A DNA stretch of 64,000 bases from Hysterangium stoloniferum (taxonomy: Eukaryota > Basidiomycota > Agaricomycetes > Hysterangiales > Hysterangiaceae). The position numbers and the translations under genes are program-made. How positions within the stretch are numbered: position 1 is the stretch's first letter; every line of letters begins with the position of its first letter. Of this stretch, positions 44,649 through 56,778 are shown piece by piece. The DNA is taken from assembly GCA_015178975.1 (NCBI GenBank), contig WHVD01000025.1, forward strand, positions 62,001 to 126,000, written 5' to 3'. Below the pieces are notes generated by a model that saw only the letters and a list, made by a program, of their open reading frames with translations, had not been told where the DNA came from and did no database searches.

Positions 44649-46324
44649 ATGTCTCTTCCTAAAACACACAAAGGAATTGTTTTGTATCCACCTGGATTTG
44701 ATGTTCGTGTTGAGACGCTGCCAACTCCAAAGTAAGATCCACACTCAAGCGCTCAGGCGTCTTTAATTCAACCGAAATTCTCAGGATCGAGGACCCAGAC
44801 GATGCGATTGTTAAAGTCAAAGTAAGGCATTTAGCAATGCAGAGAAGTGGAATGCAATTGTATTGTAGGTTGCTGGACTTTGTGGGAGCGACTTGCATCA
44901 GTACAGGTACCATGACAGATTCCCGCAGCCGTAGGTCTATCCGTATTCATTGTGAGAAAACCGCTCACTTCCAGCAGCTTCGTCGGGGGACATGAATTTT
45001 CGGGTGAAGTAGTAGCCCTTGGAGCTAACTTTGGAAGCTCCGCAAATACAACGGGGCGGCCGCTGTTGTACGCAACGTTGAAAGTCGGAGACAAGGTCGT
45101 CGCACCGTTTACCTCTTCCTGCTGCGAATGCCAGTGAGTACTTCCGGCAGTCCATTTCTCGGATATATATCTAACTTCTTCAGTTTCTGTCGTGTGGGAT
45201 TTACATCACGTTGCGAATCCTCGCTTCTGTTCGGCTCGCAAAGTCTGTCAGGCGGTCAAGCGCAATATGTCCGCGTCCCCAAAGCGGGCGGAACTCTCTT
45301 TAAGATTCCTCCAGACCAGGCTACCTCTGAGAATGAAATATCTCAATGGAAGTCACTATCTGACTATTCTCTGCTCCTTTTGGCCGATATATTGCCAACC
45401 GGTGTTTTCGCCGTGACACAGACGCTGCAACACCCCAATATCTTACCAATCTTGAATTCTAAGCCATTCCCTGTTGCCTCTTTTGGCACAGAAAACTCTT
45501 CGACGGCCTTGCTTACGGAAGGTCTGCCGCCACTTACAGAGCAAGACAAGCAGTTGACTCTTGCTGTCATCGGGCTGGGGCCAGTCGGATTGGTGTGTCA
45601 ATTACGCTATCTGAATCGGAAGTGTTCAATATTTCTGCGTAATTTTAGTGCGCCATCGTCAGTCTCATGGACCAATTAGCCACCAAGGGTTGTCAAGGAG
45701 CCCGCATTGTGGCAATCGACCTTACGGAAAGCAGGCGTATCAAAGCTGAAAAGGTCGTCGAAACTATTGGAGGTGTCCCTGGAAATGGAATATTTAAGGT
45801 TGCAGCCGTCGACGAAGGGAAGAAGATCATTTCTGATTGGACAGGGGGGTGTGGATGTAACGCAGCCCTTGAGGTGACTAACTCGGGCAGATTTTTTAAT
45901 GCACAAATTATATAACCCATTTATGTAGATTGTCGGACACGCTGATGCATTGACCTTGGCGTATGACCTCATCCGCCCTTTTGGTGTCATAACCTCTGTT
46001 GGTACGTATATCATTCAATTCGTAGTCAAGTTTAATAACAACACCCTATCCCAAGGTGTCCACCAGGCTGAACCCATCGCTATTCAAGGAAAGTCTCTGT
46101 ACAACAAGAACGTATCCCTGACATTCGGCCGTTGTCCCGTCCGGGCAATATTCCCGCTCGCTTTGCAATTGCTCCTTAAGCGTCAAGATATCTTTGCTGG
46201 GATTGGCAAGGAAACGAGTTTGATTGACAAGGTCGTGGGTATGGACGATACGACTGCTAAGGACAGTTATGCAAAGTTTGAAAAGGGTCTTTGCGGGAAA
46301 GTTATTTTTGAGCCTTGGAAGTAA
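44649..46324 (+). CDS. Zinc-dependent alcohol dehydrogenase (MDR family), eight exons
   Basis: NAD(P)-dependent oxidation or reduction of an alcohol/aldehyde pair, substrate not predictable. Exons: 44649-44731, 44785-44821, 44869-44906, 44957-45133, 45184-45592, 45649-45873, 45929-46001, 46056-46324. Introns are 47-56 nt, all GT...AG. The 436-residue product has a GroES-like domain with catalytic zinc ligands Cys45 (GLCGSDLH), His65 and Glu66 (GGHEFSGE). A structural-zinc lobe, Cys108, Cys111, Cys114 and Cys122 (CX2CX2CX7C), has one of its cysteines after a splice junction. The Rossmann motif GLGPVG is at 242-247 and is also close to an intron. It is longer than the usual 350-380 residues because of an extension between the zinc lobe and the Rossmann fold. 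The start has context CACCATGT. No defect seen. The exact donor of intron 3 is the least certain. Confidence 0.92.
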
Positions 46325-47126
46325 ATGAGACCATCGGGAAGACTTTGAACCGTGATATCGATGTATTTTTACTTTGCATAGTCAGTCAGATTATCCTGAT
46401 TGGATCTGATTTATCTCGGGAATGAAAGTGCGATAGTGGATGAAGTTGTATTTGGGGTACGAATGACGGAAACCACTGTGCCTCCACGATACAGGCCTTT
46501 TGAGTGCATATAGATTGTTTCTTGCTTTCCAGAGATATAATTCCCACATTTTTTTGCACTTCGGGGAGCATACAACTCATCATCCATCCGCTTAATGCAA
46601 AATCAGGTTGGACTCAAGCTTTTGCTAATACCCGCGGACTATTCAGACCAAGTATAGTGAATTATTTGTTTCTCCGAAGTCGAACAGCGCATGCGATCCC
46701 GTAGATCCGATGATTATCCTAAAGATAACCATGAGCCCATTCAGCACTTGAAGCTACTGATGAAAGGCATTGTATAATATGACCAGTTGTACAAATTTAT
46801 AAAACTTCTTTAGCGAGGTCCGTGAGGATAACTAACTATGTGATAGATGGTGGGTGTCTGAAGCGGTGGTTTACACGTATCCTAATAATTTATCAGTTTT
46901 ACTTTTGGAATAGCTAGTATGGAGAAGGACATTGTGTGCGTGATGTGTCTGACATGGGCACATCAGGAGGGTCAATCAGCCACTCCATGATTCTAATAGC
47001 AAATGGTACGCATCGAGCATCTGACAGTGGACAACGCAATGAATGCTTGTCATCGATAGCGAACCTTGTTGTCCTGAGCACAATCAACTTGAAATGATCA
47101 AATTCAAGATGTGATTGTCGAGTCGG
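46325..47126. other. Intergenic, nothing recognised
   Basis: About 0.8 kb between convergent genes (dehydrogenase + and cysteine-rich ORF -). No motif seen. Confidence 0.5.
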
Positions 47127-47647
47127 TCAATAGGCGAGACTAGCGTCACAATCGGCCGTTCTTCTCCGGCTCTTTGTGGTGCTCGGGGCGGGAAATCTGA
47201 CCATTGACCTTGTTTTCCGCGGGGAGAGTGGTTGTCGTGCTTTCGAGCATAGTTCATTACCTGGTATGTCGAGCGGGGAGAGGGGCACCGATGACGATGT
47301 GCCACGCATCTGAACTTTCCTCGCAACTAAATGATGGCTATTAAACTTACCACTCATTAATAATATGTATACTTACTGGACAACAATTTGGAGCTGTTGA
47401 GTTCAATGGACGAGACTAATCCATCATGAAGATTGAGAATATGGAACGCAGGGTCCAAACGGCACATACCATGGTTGATAGTTACAAAACAATCATTGCA
47501 AACAGGCAAATGACGAGCGCGAGCAATGAATCCACGGTGTGACTTGATGTAGGAGAAACATTTGTTCCGCTTGATTGGGATGCATTTGGTCTCGGCACTT
47601 GCCAGCTTCTTCAAACAAAACATGCAAGGAGTCTTCATGGTACACAT
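47127..47647 (-). CDS. Hypothetical cysteine-rich protein, two exons
   Basis: Exon 1 is 47647-47377 and exon 2 is 47326-47127, with a 50-nt intron between them that has a perfect GTAAGT donor and a TTTAG acceptor. The frame is kept, giving 156 residues. The first ~75 residues have regularly spaced cysteines: CMFC (about 8-11), KCIPIKRNKC, then VCNDC and a later GMC, which could bind zinc. The rest is Ser/Arg/Lys-rich and probably disordered, ending RRRTADCDASLAY. No family recognised. The intron size and consensus match the neighbouring host genes, which is the main argument that it is real. Confidence 0.5.
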
Positions 47648-50419
47648 GGTGGTAAAGATATACTAGCTAAAAGAGTTATTTGGAGTGCTGTGATGCGTAT
47701 GGGGAATAGGATAGAAGATGAACTCCAAGTTACTCAGTGATGGGTTTATGACAGTACGGCGGAGAGAAATTTTTAAGGGGTAAAACACAAGAAACCAGAA
47801 AGGAGTCGCCGCCCCGTGGCTTTTATATCTATAGGGGAGCGCGCTTTGAACTGAGTTCTTGGCGGAAGTGGGAGTTTTATGGCAGCCGAGGCCGGCACTT
47901 CCATTGTTCGTCATGGAGCCAGAACAGCATCGCCTTGCAATTCTTTGGCTCAATAATCAAACTTAGGTTCCAGTTAGCTTTGGCCCCCGTTTCTCAGTGT
48001 TGCATCTCGCTTTGTACATTTAATATGAGTTACCTGAGCCGATATTGTGCAGTGGATGCTGATTGGGGATTGGTGCATAAAACACGATCAACAGTCCCAT
48101 CAGCATCATAGATGGCAATGTACATATAGCGCTGCGACTTGGCACCGCATAAAAGATGGACAATGGGAACGTGCACCACACTCGTAATCTTGCTTCACTA
48201 TTTTATTACTGATCACAAAAACGATTTGCGCGTGTCTTGATGAGGCGCCGATCTGGCACACAAGCCACAAGTCAACCAGCTCACTGAATCGCATGATGCA
48301 ACACCAACTGCTTCTTAGCGGCCATAAGTATGATGAAGCCAAGTCTCAACAGTTAAAATACAACTGCACAATCCTTGAGCTCCTGAAGAGGGACTGGGTT
48401 TGAGAAAGTATTCACCGAAAGTCATCTTTTGCTTGTCTGACATGATTGACAGCCCTATAAATAGGAGCTATCAGAGGAAATCAGGGCATATTTCGTGGAA
48501 TGAGAAGAACCAGACTCGACATCCTCTCAGCAATTGTGCACGTGCACTAGTAGATATTATTGGTCCTTTGCTTAATATAGAGACAATAATATTTTTGTTC
48601 AACAAAATTAATAGCCGTGAAGTTTATTCATGACCTTGTATAAAAGAGGCCTGTTCAAGTTACTGCAAACAAAGGTGGAGCAGTAATTTCAAGTCCACCC
48701 CCATATATAGTAGTATCAAATGGGACCACGCAGGATAAGTCCCACAGCATATTTATTAGTTACATGTGGAACCACGCAGGAGAAGCCTATACACATGGAA
48801 CCACGCAGCTGCAGGCAGGGTCACACTTATCCTTATTTGTCAGTTTGTTCCGAATCATTGCCATACGGCAGCTATATATTTGATACGCAATTCATTCTCG
48901 TAGGTAGAGTATCTCAGCTATTTATTCTGCGCTACCACAAGCAAATACTGAGCTTCCCCACCTTTTTATTGTTTATAAGTAATAGCCAAGCTGCTATCCA
49001 CAACTCCGCTAGGTTTCAATGGCTCGCGCCAGGACAGGACTTGAGAATATGCTATGCCGTCAAAGTCTTTTGCTCTTTATTTTATTTTCTTTAAAAAAGG
49101 AACTATTTTAGACTATTATTTGACTGTGTTAAATGCGGGTATTTTTATAAATTCAAGAATAATTTTGTTTTTTCCTAATGGCGTATATATAGGTGGATTA
49201 TGCCTAGAATGCATGGGGGAAATATTTGAATCTATGTGGAGAGCCCCTGTGACTCCTTTTGGAAGCTGGGAGCACTATGGGTACATTTACATATTCTTAT
49301 AGGTTTCGACATAGACGCCATAGCTCCAAAAACCGACCGCAGCTCGTGCGCCACCAACGTGTGGTAGTGGTGGCATCAGCTTTGCCGCCGTGTCTCCTTT
49401 CTTCGTGCCCATGTCTTTATGAATTCTTCGCCATAAACATACTCTATTTTTGTTTTGTGTGGCATAGCCCGTGTCTCCTTACCCACTCTTTGTCGCAAGG
49501 TCCTTACCAGGTCTGGCTTTGGTAGAATGGTAACAGAAAAATGAAAGATATTTTATACAGACTTAGTAGATACAATGCTACCTGGGAAAATGCGTTGGCG
49601 CACAACAGCGAAAACGCGAGTGCGGACTCAGCTTAATACTTTCAAGTCATTCATATCAAACAAGAGGTTGAGACTTACGTATATAATACAGACTTGGGGG
49701 GGCTTCTGTTGAGTATCCTGGCTCGCGACAAATGGGAAATCTAGCCCCAATCTTCTGTCGATTTATCCAGGCCCGGCTCGTGTAATAACCACATATTTCC
49801 GTTCGCAAGCTTTCCCATGTATATTATATATATTTTACGTTCACTGGCCCAATGTATTGGATTCGCCATCCCACCCCGGAGCATATCTATAGTCTTAAGC
49901 ATGATATAAAGCGTGGTTCCAAGCGTTGTTGAAATTCCTCTTCAGAGTATACTTCGATCCTGACGTCTAGACTGTAAAATCGAAACTATGAAGCGGGCAC
50001 ATCTTCACTGGTGGCACTCTTCTATGGAAATAAACTCTCTCAGATTCAGATTTGGGCATGAGATACAAACAAAGCGGATGAGGATGTTTGTGTTTAACAA
50101 TATTGCGCTATTCTATTGTGCATAATTTCTGTCTCGTCTAACACCCTTTCAAAGTAATGTGGGCATGTGTCTGCTCCAGTCTAATCTTCTGCTATTCAAG
50201 AAGCATCATTGGTTCAAACTGACCCCTTGCGGCGGTAAGTCCAGGCACTAGGCATCGAGCTGCTTAAGCAAGATGGACGTGTGGGTAGAACGTCCGTGGT
50301 GCCGGACAACCAAGCGCTTTTGACCGTGAACAATTCAAGTCGAACCCTACCCGTCACATCGCAAACACGCTTCACGTCAGTTGGCGGGGTCTGATAGACA
50401 AGCATAGGGATTGTGTGTA
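47648..50419. other. Intergenic, nothing recognised
   Basis: 2.8 kb. ORFs are short (up to 124 codons, 48720-49094) and lack motifs. Three copies of a motif GG(A/G)ACCACGCAG lie close together at 48722, 48768 and 48797. TA-rich stretches near 49820. No LTR termini seen. Confidence 0.45.
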
Positions 50420-50890
50420 CCATGTGTTGGGTTCCTGCACATCGGCATAGCAGATAACGAGAAGGCGGATAAAATGGGTAATGAAGCGGCTCAGCGTACT
50501 GATGCATCCTCTTAAAGGGCTATAGCCCTTACAATGGCCAAGACCCTAAACTTTCCAAGAGAATTACTAGAATCAATCCGAGCACCCCATCATCAAGTAA
50601 TGTAATGTGGCGCAGCTCCGGATCGGTGATTGCGCCCAGAACAATAACCTCTTTTTTAAGCAAGTCGAGTCTCCAATATCCCCTTCTTGTCGAAGCCCGG
50701 TGGAATCCGTTCACCGCTATGTCATGTTATGCCCAGCATATGCAGCGCAGCGTAGAGCACTGCAAAGCAGACTATCTATCTCGTTATCGAAACCCCTGTC
50801 AGCTTCAGCACCAATGGATCATTGCTTCGCTATATAGCCGAGACGGAACGTCTTCGAGCAGTTTTCGGAGACATTGATCTCCCCGAGGAG
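50420..50890 (+). pseudogene. LINE (non-LTR retrotransposon) 3' remnant
   Basis: The + strand reads CWVPAH and then, after a 1-nt frameshift near 50441, GIADNEKADKMGNEAAQR. This is the RNase H active-site region of a fungal LINE ORF2 (WVPGHxGIxGNExAD). At 50607-50800 it reads QLRIGDCAQNNNLF...SPVESVHRYVMLCPAYAAQR, the typical C-terminal Cys-His segment (TLLHFLLxCPxYxxxR) of Tad/I-like elements, with an altered first cysteine pair. The 5' part and the reverse transcriptase are missing, as expected for a 5'-truncated copy. Confidence 0.75.
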
Positions 50891-52097
50891 AGTTAAGCGT
50901 TCCCAGCGCCTACCCCTTTCCGAAAACCATAATCTAGCAAGTACTGTCGTCTTATCTTATCTTCTTCTTCTTCTGCTTTAACGCAAGGTTGCGGCTACAC
51001 TAATCGACTTAATAATATGTCACTGGACGCGTTTCCGCTGGGAACCTCTGACAAAATAGGTGGCCATTGCCCCTAAAACGCTCCTAAGGCAAACGCACCA
51101 AGCTGGAGAGTCGCGGATCAGCACTCAGCTCCTCGTACGGTGAATGTGTTGCTGTGTCCCCACCTTTTTTCTTATTGTGCCTCGTGCTACCTCGTGATAC
51201 AAGCAAGCTTTCACCCATTACTCAAGGGTGAAACCATCCTCTTAGATCTTCAGTCGTTTATTGCCCTTTTGACTGAGGTGAGTTGTCAAATCTTGTGTAT
51301 TATTTTCTATATTAACGTATGTAGTTCGGGCATTACTCGCCATTGTGCAGTTTTTGTCAACCCCCAACCCCCTTATCTTATGACACCCGAATCTGATTCC
51401 CTTCCACTTCGTTGAACGCATGATTGTAATATCTTACGTAGGACTTACTCCTGATAGATAAAAATGGATTAAAAATAAAAAGAAGTCCAACAACTGCACT
51501 ACTACGGAAACTCCATGCTTCATGATCCGAGGAAAAGCCATTACGCTTCTCAAGGTGTACTCTAACGACCAGGTGTTTGAAAATCCGAACGGTAGCACCC
51601 GTAAAAGCCTCGGATCCGCAAGGTTTGTGTGAACTAAATAGACGCTCAGCCTCCACAAATGATCCTAGTTTGGATCCGGACCGCTTTCCCATGCGCGTGT
51701 ATTTGCATGTCACAGCTTCCGACTCCGTGGTCTGGTGCCAGGCCACTTCAACAACCGCATTCTACGAGGCACTCCAATACTGTAGCCTGGTGTGATTGAT
51801 AGCTATATTGTCCTCAGACCGCCCTACCGTTCCTTGCAGACACAACTAGGCACGTCCCTTATATCTGACAACGCCTTGGATATTAGGGCTGCTGTCAGAG
51901 AGGTAACCGACAACTTGACTTGAGTAGGGACGAACTGTTCGGGCAAGGTGATGGACCGATACGTTCACTAGCTCTGGCCCTGTCCAGGTCCGCCAGTTTC
52001 AGGTCTAATATGCTCTCCTCATGTATATAAAGTGTGATGTTCGACCAAAACGCCATTATTCACTCAAACCAGCTCCTAGCCACCATTTCTGCCGATT
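50891..52097. other. Intergenic; possible two-exon ORF debris; promoter of the patatin gene
   Basis: An open stretch from 51140 (ETILLDLQSFIALLTE) meets a 47-nt GTGAGT...TAAC...GTAG interval (51278-51324) and continues FGHYSPLCSFCQ before a stop. It may be part of a lost gene. 51577-51795 encodes RFPMRVYLHVTASDSVVWCQA, not recognised. Confidence 0.3.
52024..52030 (+). promoter_or_regulatory. TATA box of the patatin-like gene
   Basis: TATATAA, 68 bp upstream of the ATG at 52098, at a usual spacing for a short-leader fungal gene. Confidence 0.5.
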
Positions 52098-54223
52098 ATG
52101 AACGAAATAGAAACTTTATTGCCATTTCCTTTGCAGTCAGCGGACGTTAAGCCTGGTAAGTATTCGTTGAAGTGCGCTGTTGAACAAGAGGTGGAAGCGC
52201 ATGACGATCAAATCCAATCCGAAATTTGGTTTACGACCGAGGTGGGGGCTGTTTTACCTTGTTTCACACCTTGATAAGATTGTGCTAACATTGGATTCTC
52301 TAGCCGTTGACTTCCTCCACGATCTCTCGTCTCAAGAGCCTTCAGCTTTTTGCCGAATCAAGAGACCAAGGCTACGCCGATGTCCCGTCTGCCGGTAATT
52401 GGACTTGGTTTGAAATTGCAATCTACGATAACTCGTCGTCTACACTTCCTAAACGGAAGGACGGTGTTAGCCTCGTGTGGACAAGTCATTACAACCGGTT
52501 TCTGAGCAACGAGTTCGGTTGGGTTCGTAGACCATCCTTACATTGATACGATCTGTCTTATATTAAATCATGTAGGCCGAAGGTTCTTTCTTTGGTGGAG
52601 AGCGCGGTCTTCTGGCAGTTCTCGAGGTTAAGGGAAAATTTTGGTGTATTTAATATATCGGCACTAACCGATTCCCTCCTGACAGCCTAATGACGTGATT
52701 GGTGTTAGACTTTGCGCGCGATTCCCAGGCTGGCGTATCCTAGCTAGGACAGGATATCTCGTTTTTGATCTCGGAGACAAACCAGGTATGTAATGTGATT
52801 TGGTTACACTAATTCAGCTTGCCTCTCACATCACATTCATTGGCAGTCAAACATCCACAGGCCGCTGGTGACTTCAAGACCGTTTTGAACAATGTGATTG
52901 CAATCCAAGATATTTTCGACATCACGAATTCGAAGATCCATGCAGCCTTCCCTCCTGATCGTCCAGCGGGTCTGCAAGTGGCAGAGTCCTATAGCACTGC
53001 TAGTGAAAAGCCACTTAGAGTCCTCTCCCTCGGTCTGTTTGATTTATAACCTGATTTATAACCTTTATTTATTTGGAGTCGGCAGATGGTGGAGGTGTAC
53101 GGGGTTTATCTGCATTGTACATTCTCAAGAAGATCATGGGAGAAATTTCACCTGATAACTCGTTGAAGCCATATCAGGTGTTTGACATGATCGCAGGTAC
53201 AAGTACTGGCGGGTATGTGCATGCTTCTCTCATATGTAAACGATTACTCACGTCCAATCAGTCTTATAGCCATTATGCTAGGACGTCTCAAGATGAGCGC
53301 TGATGAATGTATCCAAATATACCAAGGGTTGATCAAGAAAATATTTCCTGCCCCCTTGACAGCTCTTCAGAAGGGTTCGAACCTCGCAATAAACGGAGAG
53401 TTTTACAATCATGTAACACTGGAGAATGCTATCAAGGATGTGATTAGTCAACGACTTGGCGGGGATGCAGACGCAAAATTGCTGAGCGATGATGGCTGTA
53501 AAATGTGTGTTTTGGAGCCTCAAGCCCCCTACTTAGTTGACCGGTACTTGCAGATTTCTCATGGCCGTTAGAAGCGACGCTAGTAATAATCGAGGACCAG
53601 TTTTCCTAAGATCCTACACGAATCCACACAAAGCATCTTTGCTTCCCGATTGTTTGCTTTGGCAAGCCGCTAGAGCCACGTCGGCAGCTCCAGGGTATTT
53701 CAAACCGATAACCGTTGGACAGTATGAATTGGTGGATGGCGGGCTTCTAGCTAACAATCCATTGGGCTGGTATGTCATCTACATACAATGTGTCTTTCCG
53801 TCATCAGGCTGACAATTATCAAGGCTTTGGAACGAATGCATCGATGTATTCGGGGCCGCACGTTCTACGAACTGTTTTTTGAGTATTGGTACCGGGATAC
53901 CCGCAAATTTCCCTCTCGGGAAGCCCGGTGTCGTCTTCAATACGGACTTCGCGCTAGGTCTCTCTTCAATCGCGACCAACGCAGAAGTAATCGATATTTT
54001 ATTGAGGGTCGTCCTAGACGCCTATGCACCCCATGCAGGCCTTAAGAAATACTTCCGATTTAGTGTGTACGAGAGGATTCCAGGAGAGGATAATTTTAAG
54101 GATGTAGGTGATCTGGCTGATATCACGAAAGAAGCTATGCTCGAGCAGATGACAGTGGCTTATATTGGAAGAGAGGAGAAGATGGTGCAGGGATGCATCC
54201 AGGCTTTGAGAGAGGTTTTATAG
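52098..54223 (+). CDS. Patatin-like phospholipase, nine exons
   Basis: Lipid acyl hydrolase (phospholipase A2-like), 561 residues. Exons: 52098-52241, 52304-52522, 52576-52626, 52686-52785, 52847-53032, 53086-53212, 53262-53504, 53554-53769, 53824-54223. Introns are 49-62 nt, with clear branch sites (TGCTAAC in intron 1, CACTAAC in intron 3, GCTGAC in intron 8). Residues 1-230 form an N-terminal region I do not recognise (SLQLFAESRDQGYAD, GNWTWFEIAIYD, IGVRLCARFPGWRILARTGYLVFDLGD), possibly a beta-sandwich. The patatin domain follows: oxyanion hole DGGGVRG (from Asp234), nucleophile Ser273 in GTSTGG, Asp418 of the catalytic dyad in LVDGGLLANNP, then LWNE and CFLSIGTGIP. All active-site residues are present. 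In intron 8 the first AG gives a stop, and the second (53823) keeps NNPLGW-LWNE, so I chose it. No signal peptide. Confidence 0.92.
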
Positions 54224-54481
54224 TACCGCGATCGAGTCTAATATCATTCACATGTCATTATTATGATAAAGCCTCAATATCATTATACCGCATACTGATG
54301 AACCAACATTTATTAAAAATAGTATGGGTTGACTTATTGTAATAGACAATCTACAAGGGTTTAATAAAATTGTAATAGAAGTACCACTTGTGTGTCAGTC
54401 AATGCATCAGTTAGTGAATTACCTTCTGACATAATAGGTTTGGTGCTAGTTTAGGTGTACACAGGTAAAATCATACATTAG

Positions 54482-55110
54482 TGTGAGAGGTACGGCGAAA
54501 TATACTCAGGAAATATAGTCTGGATGAGCCCATACTATATTTCCATTATTATTTCTACTTTCTCTCTATTTTATTATACACATACAATTAGTTCGATGAC
54601 CTATGTATTCGGTACATTGACTCTTGTGGGTGCATACACGCCAGACTTGTGTATTTTAGTGCCCGTAGTTAGAACTCAGACACTTTTTACCCCGCAACCA
54701 CGACTTACCCAGACACCAGTTAGTGTCCTGTAAGTTGTTATTGGGACTGTCACAGATGGGCTTTAACTATCCACGCAATCAGAGTTTCGAACTACACTAG
54801 TCAAAACTCCATCCTTATCTCAATCCACGCAGACTACATCTGCACTACTCTGTTATTTGACTCTCTCGTTATTCACTTCTGCACTCGAGCAGTCATTCAG
54901 AATCGCACTTTACAGTCGATTATTCTTATTTGTTTCAGCTCTCTATTCTACTTTAGATAGCTATTTCACTCGACCGTATTGAACTAAACAGTCAATACAC
55001 ATTCAATCTGTATTAGACTTAGATAGTCAATACATCTTCATGTCGTACCTAAACGGTCAATATTCTTCATACAGTATATAGAACAGTTAGACCTTCCACC
55101 ACTCTTCACA
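54482..55110 (+). mobile_element. Solo LTR, family B (copy 9)
   Basis: 629 bp, perfect ATTAG duplications (54477-54481, 55111-55115), about 260 bp downstream of the patatin gene stop. Confidence 0.95.
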
Positions 55111-55115
55111 ATTAG

Positions 55116-55702
55116 CCTCCAAAAACATGGTCCACAATTTGCCTTTTCATGTAAAAGTGCCACCCCTAGGAGAAGGGTGTTTTATCATCATTTCCAACAA
55201 TAGTTTTGTATTTAGGGAATTTTTGTGTGAACAATAAAGGACTTTCTTTTACCGGGAACTACCATATTACTAATTGCCACAGAAATGACCTCCTTTATAT
55301 TTCTCTTCAGGCTGCATCAGGGAATTGAAAGTCTTAGTGGTGTTCACAACAGCTATGTCCCTTTGCTAAATGGCAGCCATTTATGTCTCCATAAACCACC
55401 ACCAGTAGCACCTGCATTGAGTGGAAGTCTCCTGGTGCTTGATAGATACCCCAGTGTTGCCCCATCCTTCCCTTCAATTTATAGGCTAGAATGTCAAGCA
55501 TTGATATTCCTTGGTATATCTCCATGCACTATGGAATACTATGGCTCAATTGTTGAAAATGCTAGAATTGGAAATATGTACAATATCTGGCTGTATTTGT
55601 GTGTATGGTATAATAGTGGACAAGTCTGGATGAAAAAGAGCCAGGAGGACCTATATTTCCATATAATACAGTTGATGATATCATATAGCACTAGACCATG
55701 AG
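55116..55702. other. No gene recognised
   Basis: A 138-codon ORF (55285-55701, +) shows no motif. The sequence has no LTR termini. Confidence 0.4.
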
Positions 55703-55771
55703 GTCCAGTAGCTCAGTGATTAGAGTAATGGCATATATGTATAGCCAGGGGTCCCAGGTTGGGTTCACTTG
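55703..55771 (+). repeat. tRNA-like head (SINE or decayed tRNA gene)
   Basis: GGTCCAGTAGCTCAGTGATT has a good pol III A box (TAGCTCAGTGATTAGAG). About 45 nt on, CCAGGTTGGGTTCA resembles a B box (consensus GGTTCGANTC). The 3' acceptor half that would close the tRNA is missing, because an LTR begins at 55772. It is more likely a tRNA-derived SINE head than a working tRNA gene. Confidence 0.5.
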
Positions 55772-56611
55772 TGTGAAGAGTTGTGGAAGTTCTGACCATT
55801 CTATATATGAAGAATATTGACTGTTTAGTGTTAAGAACAGAAAACTGACTGATGTCAGTAGACCGATGGGGACCAAATGGAAGGACTTTGCTTCAACTTA
55901 TATACTGTGCCCTTGCAAGTTACCATCAGATGTCCTTAAATTTTGGGTGGGCAGAAAACTAATCCTGTCAAATAGTCCTCTCGGTAAGTCACTGACTGGA
56001 AGCCAAAGGATAGTTGAGGGTTGAAAGGTCGGAGACCGAGAGTGAGTGAGCACAAGCAAAGGCAAAGGGCAGGATATTTAGAGCAGGACTATGAGAGAGG
56101 TATACTAGTGTTCTGAGTTGATATTTTGATTGACCTGTAGCTACATTACAGTAGGACTTAAATACTAGTTATTGGCATCTCGAAAATACTAACTAGGTAA
56201 GAGTGGGAATGTCCAATTAGTGACAAATAAACTTGACTAGGAACTGGAAGGTTATGATAAGATTGGAAGCTGTGATTTATCCAAGAGTGGGATTATTATA
56301 AAAGGAAATAGTCCAAGAGCTACAAGTATATACGGGCATATGTGAAACATAGAGTAGAACAGATATCATAATAAAAAGGTATCAAAGCATAACCAGATGG
56401 TATGAGTATAACTTGACAGGGGCATAAACGGGGTTTGATTGCCATGAAGGGATACATCAGTGTCAGTATACTGACAGTTGCTGATACGAAGACTTGACTT
56501 GTAACTTGAAATGTAGGCAAATGATTGTATTGTTGGGAACTGTTGGGTTGCAACGGGGTTATGACACAGTCATAACATTTAGGTATGATATGATAATATA
56601 TTGACTATCGA
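55772..56611 (-). mobile_element. LTR fragment, family B-like (copy 11), split by LTR G
   Basis: Reverse LTR end (TGTGAAGAGTTGTGGAAG) that continues across the nested LTR G to about 56611 (ATATATTGACTATC), where it breaks off. Confidence 0.8.
55829..56577 (-). mobile_element. Solo LTR, family G
   Basis: 749 bp, TGTTAAGAACAG to CAGTCATAACA, perfect TTTAG duplications (55824-55828, 56578-56582). Confidence 0.95.
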
Positions 56612-56778
56612 TGTTATGACCTGTTCCTGGATACTTCAATATCTGATATCATCCAAAACATCTGACCTCCACCTCAATATCCAACTCCCAACTATGGAAT
56701 ATTCATAGTTCCTGTACTTCTGGATCTCACCTTTGTTCTGCATTTAGTAATTTGTCGATTGACAAGTTTCACTCATTT
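56612..56778 (+). mobile_element. LTR fragment, family I
   Basis: TGTTATGACCTGTTCCTGG onward matches the reverse complement of the family I LTR at 21571-22114, including GTAATTTGTC...TTGACAAGT. It is cut where LTR H starts. Confidence 0.75.

Noticed and set aside
47663-47953. Reverse ORF of 96 codons upstream of the cysteine-rich gene
   Set aside because: Composition is not protein-like and there is no motif. It more likely overlaps that gene's promoter.
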